The notes under the pieces are model-generated. The model saw nothing but the letters and a program-made list of their open reading frames with translations, ran no database searches and had not been told where the DNA came from. A stretch of DNA of 5,604 nucleotides from Vulcanimicrobiota bacterium. GTDB taxonomy: Bacteria > Vulcanimicrobiota > Vulcanimicrobiia > Eremiobacterales > Eremiobacteraceae. Positions 5,036 through 5,604 of the stretch are shown here, piece by piece. The stretch spans positions 1 to 5,604 of the forward strand of contig JAFANK010000049.1 in NCBI GenBank assembly GCA_019232725.1, read 5' to 3'. Numbering within the stretch: the stretch's first letter is position 1; each line of letters opens with the position of its first letter. The position numbers were made by a program, and so were the translations under genes.

Positions 5036-5434
5036 ATGCAAGACAGGTCATTTCTTCAAGCCTCAAAGCTAACTATTGTGATGTTGACTGTGGTCGCGCT
5101 GATAGGTTGTAGTGGGGGGCCGGTCTCGCAGCCACCGCCTCAGGGGCCGTCGGGAATCATCGTGGTGACTCCGGCCACGAGTGCAACCGCAGTTTTTAAA
5201 CTCGGAACCACTGGTCAGACCTTCGTTGCTTCAGAGCTCGGCTATTCCGGAGGGTTTTCGTTCACCGACACGGTTACTTTTGGGGGTCACCCCGGAACGC
5301 TTAGCCCTGCAACTACGCCGTCCAGCGTTACCTTGAAGCCGGATATACGCTGCATTCTTGTCTGCTATAATCTGCTACAGACAGTTGTGGTCCACGACTC
5401 TCTTGGTAGCACGACTAAGGTCTACGCGCAATGA
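5036..5434 (+). CDS. Small lipoprotein with a single Ig-like beta domain
   Basis: From ATG 5036 the product is 132 residues. It starts MQDRSFLQASK, then a hydrophobic stretch (LTIVMLTVVAL) and lipobox LIGC with Cys25, so it should be lipid-anchored in the cell envelope. A Pro/Gly/Ser linker (SGGPVSQPPPQGPSG) leads to a Thr/Ser/Val-rich domain with alternating beta-strand character: TFVASELGYSGGFSF, GTLSPATTPSSVTLKP, and a final TVVVHDSLGSTTKVY. The order, a 'GYSGxF' turn, a 'SP' turn and a 'D-x-x-G-x-x-x-x-V' last strand, resembles the short bacterial Ig-like repeats of surface proteins. Two Cys residues (IRCILVC) could form a disulfide. Function is unknown; adhesion or envelope structure is typical of such folds. 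Its stop overlaps the start of the next lipoprotein-like gene (ATGA), indicating an operon. Confidence 0.72.
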   Translation: MQDRSFLQASKLTIVMLTVVALIGCSGGPVSQPPPQGPSGIIVVTPATSATAVFKLGTTGQTFVASELGYSGGFSFTDTVTFGGHPGTLSPATTPSSVTLKPDIRCILVCYNLLQTVVVHDSLGSTTKVYAQ

Positions 5435-5604
5435 AACACAAGCGGCCTATTGTTGGCAGTTGGTTGCTCGGCGGCTCCAGTCACTACTACTGAAGCGGGG
5501 GATACCAGCCGCTGTTCAGTGTCACTATGACGAGGGCGTTAAAGATCAGCGCGCCAGCAGGGACGAGCGTCACTCTTAGCAAGTCAAAGTTGGTTGCCTT
5601 TGGC
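5431..5604 (+). pseudogene. Second lipoprotein gene, broken by two compensating frameshifts, running off the window
   Basis: ATG 5431 overlaps the upstream stop as ATGA and begins MKHKRPIV, a basic signal-peptide start, but the frame stops at 5491-5493. The lipoprotein features continue in the next frame from about 5450: LLLAVGCSAAPVTTTEAG, with lipobox AVGC. At the run of five G residues (5497-5501) the sense returns to the first frame: SGGYQPLFSVT, SAPAGTSVTLSKSKLVAFG, still open at the window end. One more G in that run would join the second and third segments seamlessly (EAGGYQPLF). The first shift lies between about 5449 and 5456 and needs one base fewer or two more. The whole would be an envelope lipoprotein like its neighbour. 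It is either a decayed gene or one carrying sequencing errors. Confidence 0.5.

Noticed and set aside
4774..5112. Plus-strand 112-codon frame across the divergent region
   Set aside because: It overlaps the 5' end of the sensor in antisense and the lipoprotein signal peptide in another frame; no motifs or ribosome binding site.
1..5604. tRNA, rRNA, CRISPR array or riboswitch
   Set aside because: No cloverleaf-like segments, no regularly spaced repeats and no recognised conserved RNA motif were seen on either strand.

Overview
The window reads as an accessory stretch from an uncultured soil-type bacterium of moderate GC content. The best taxonomic guess is Candidatus Eremiobacterota (WPS-2) or a neighbouring phylum. 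That guess rests on remembered resemblance of three protein types: the peptide-binding lipoprotein, the PDZ/multi-TM/GAF membrane protein, and short Ig-like lipoproteins with a 'TFxxSExGYxGxF' style motif. No search was run, so the taxonomy is an inference of low to moderate confidence.

Layout. Positions 2-181 (+) hold the C-terminal end of a YdeI/OmdA-type gene. Positions 182-598 are a gene-poor convergent gap with one weak small membrane-peptide ORF and a short hairpin/direct-repeat patch. Positions 599-2245 (-) encode a complete family 5 (oligopeptide/dipeptide) solute-binding lipoprotein with no transporter subunits beside it. Positions 2246-2483 contain two overlapping small ORFs on the minus strand, possibly a decayed gene, immediately behind the sensor gene. 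Positions 2484-4874 (-) encode the centrepiece, a 796-residue protein. Its N-terminal ~120 residues look like the DNA-binding half of an IS481-type transposase. A charged linker, a TM helix, a PDZ domain, about nine further TM helices and a GAF-like domain follow. Positions 4875-5035 are a divergent gap that also carries an apparent start-less gene remnant on the minus strand. Positions 5036-5434 (+) encode a small Ig-like lipoprotein with a good ribosome binding site. From 5431 to the window end, a second lipoprotein gene overlaps the first by ATGA but is broken by two compensating frameshifts.

How the parts may work together. By the positive-inside rule the large protein puts both its helix-turn-helix part and its GAF-like part in the cytoplasm and its PDZ domain outside. 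It has no kinase, cyclase or other output enzyme. If the transposase-derived part is retained as a DNA-binding domain, this would be a membrane-tethered one-component regulator built from a domesticated transposase. The alternative is an accidental read-through fusion at an old IS insertion, or a chimeric assembly. The sensor and the downstream peptide-binding lipoprotein lie on the same strand about 240 bp apart, so a link between envelope peptide sensing and peptide binding is possible but unproven. The small fragments and broken genes around them suggest a region undergoing rearrangement and decay. No tRNA, rRNA, CRISPR array, origin or convincing intrinsic terminator was seen.
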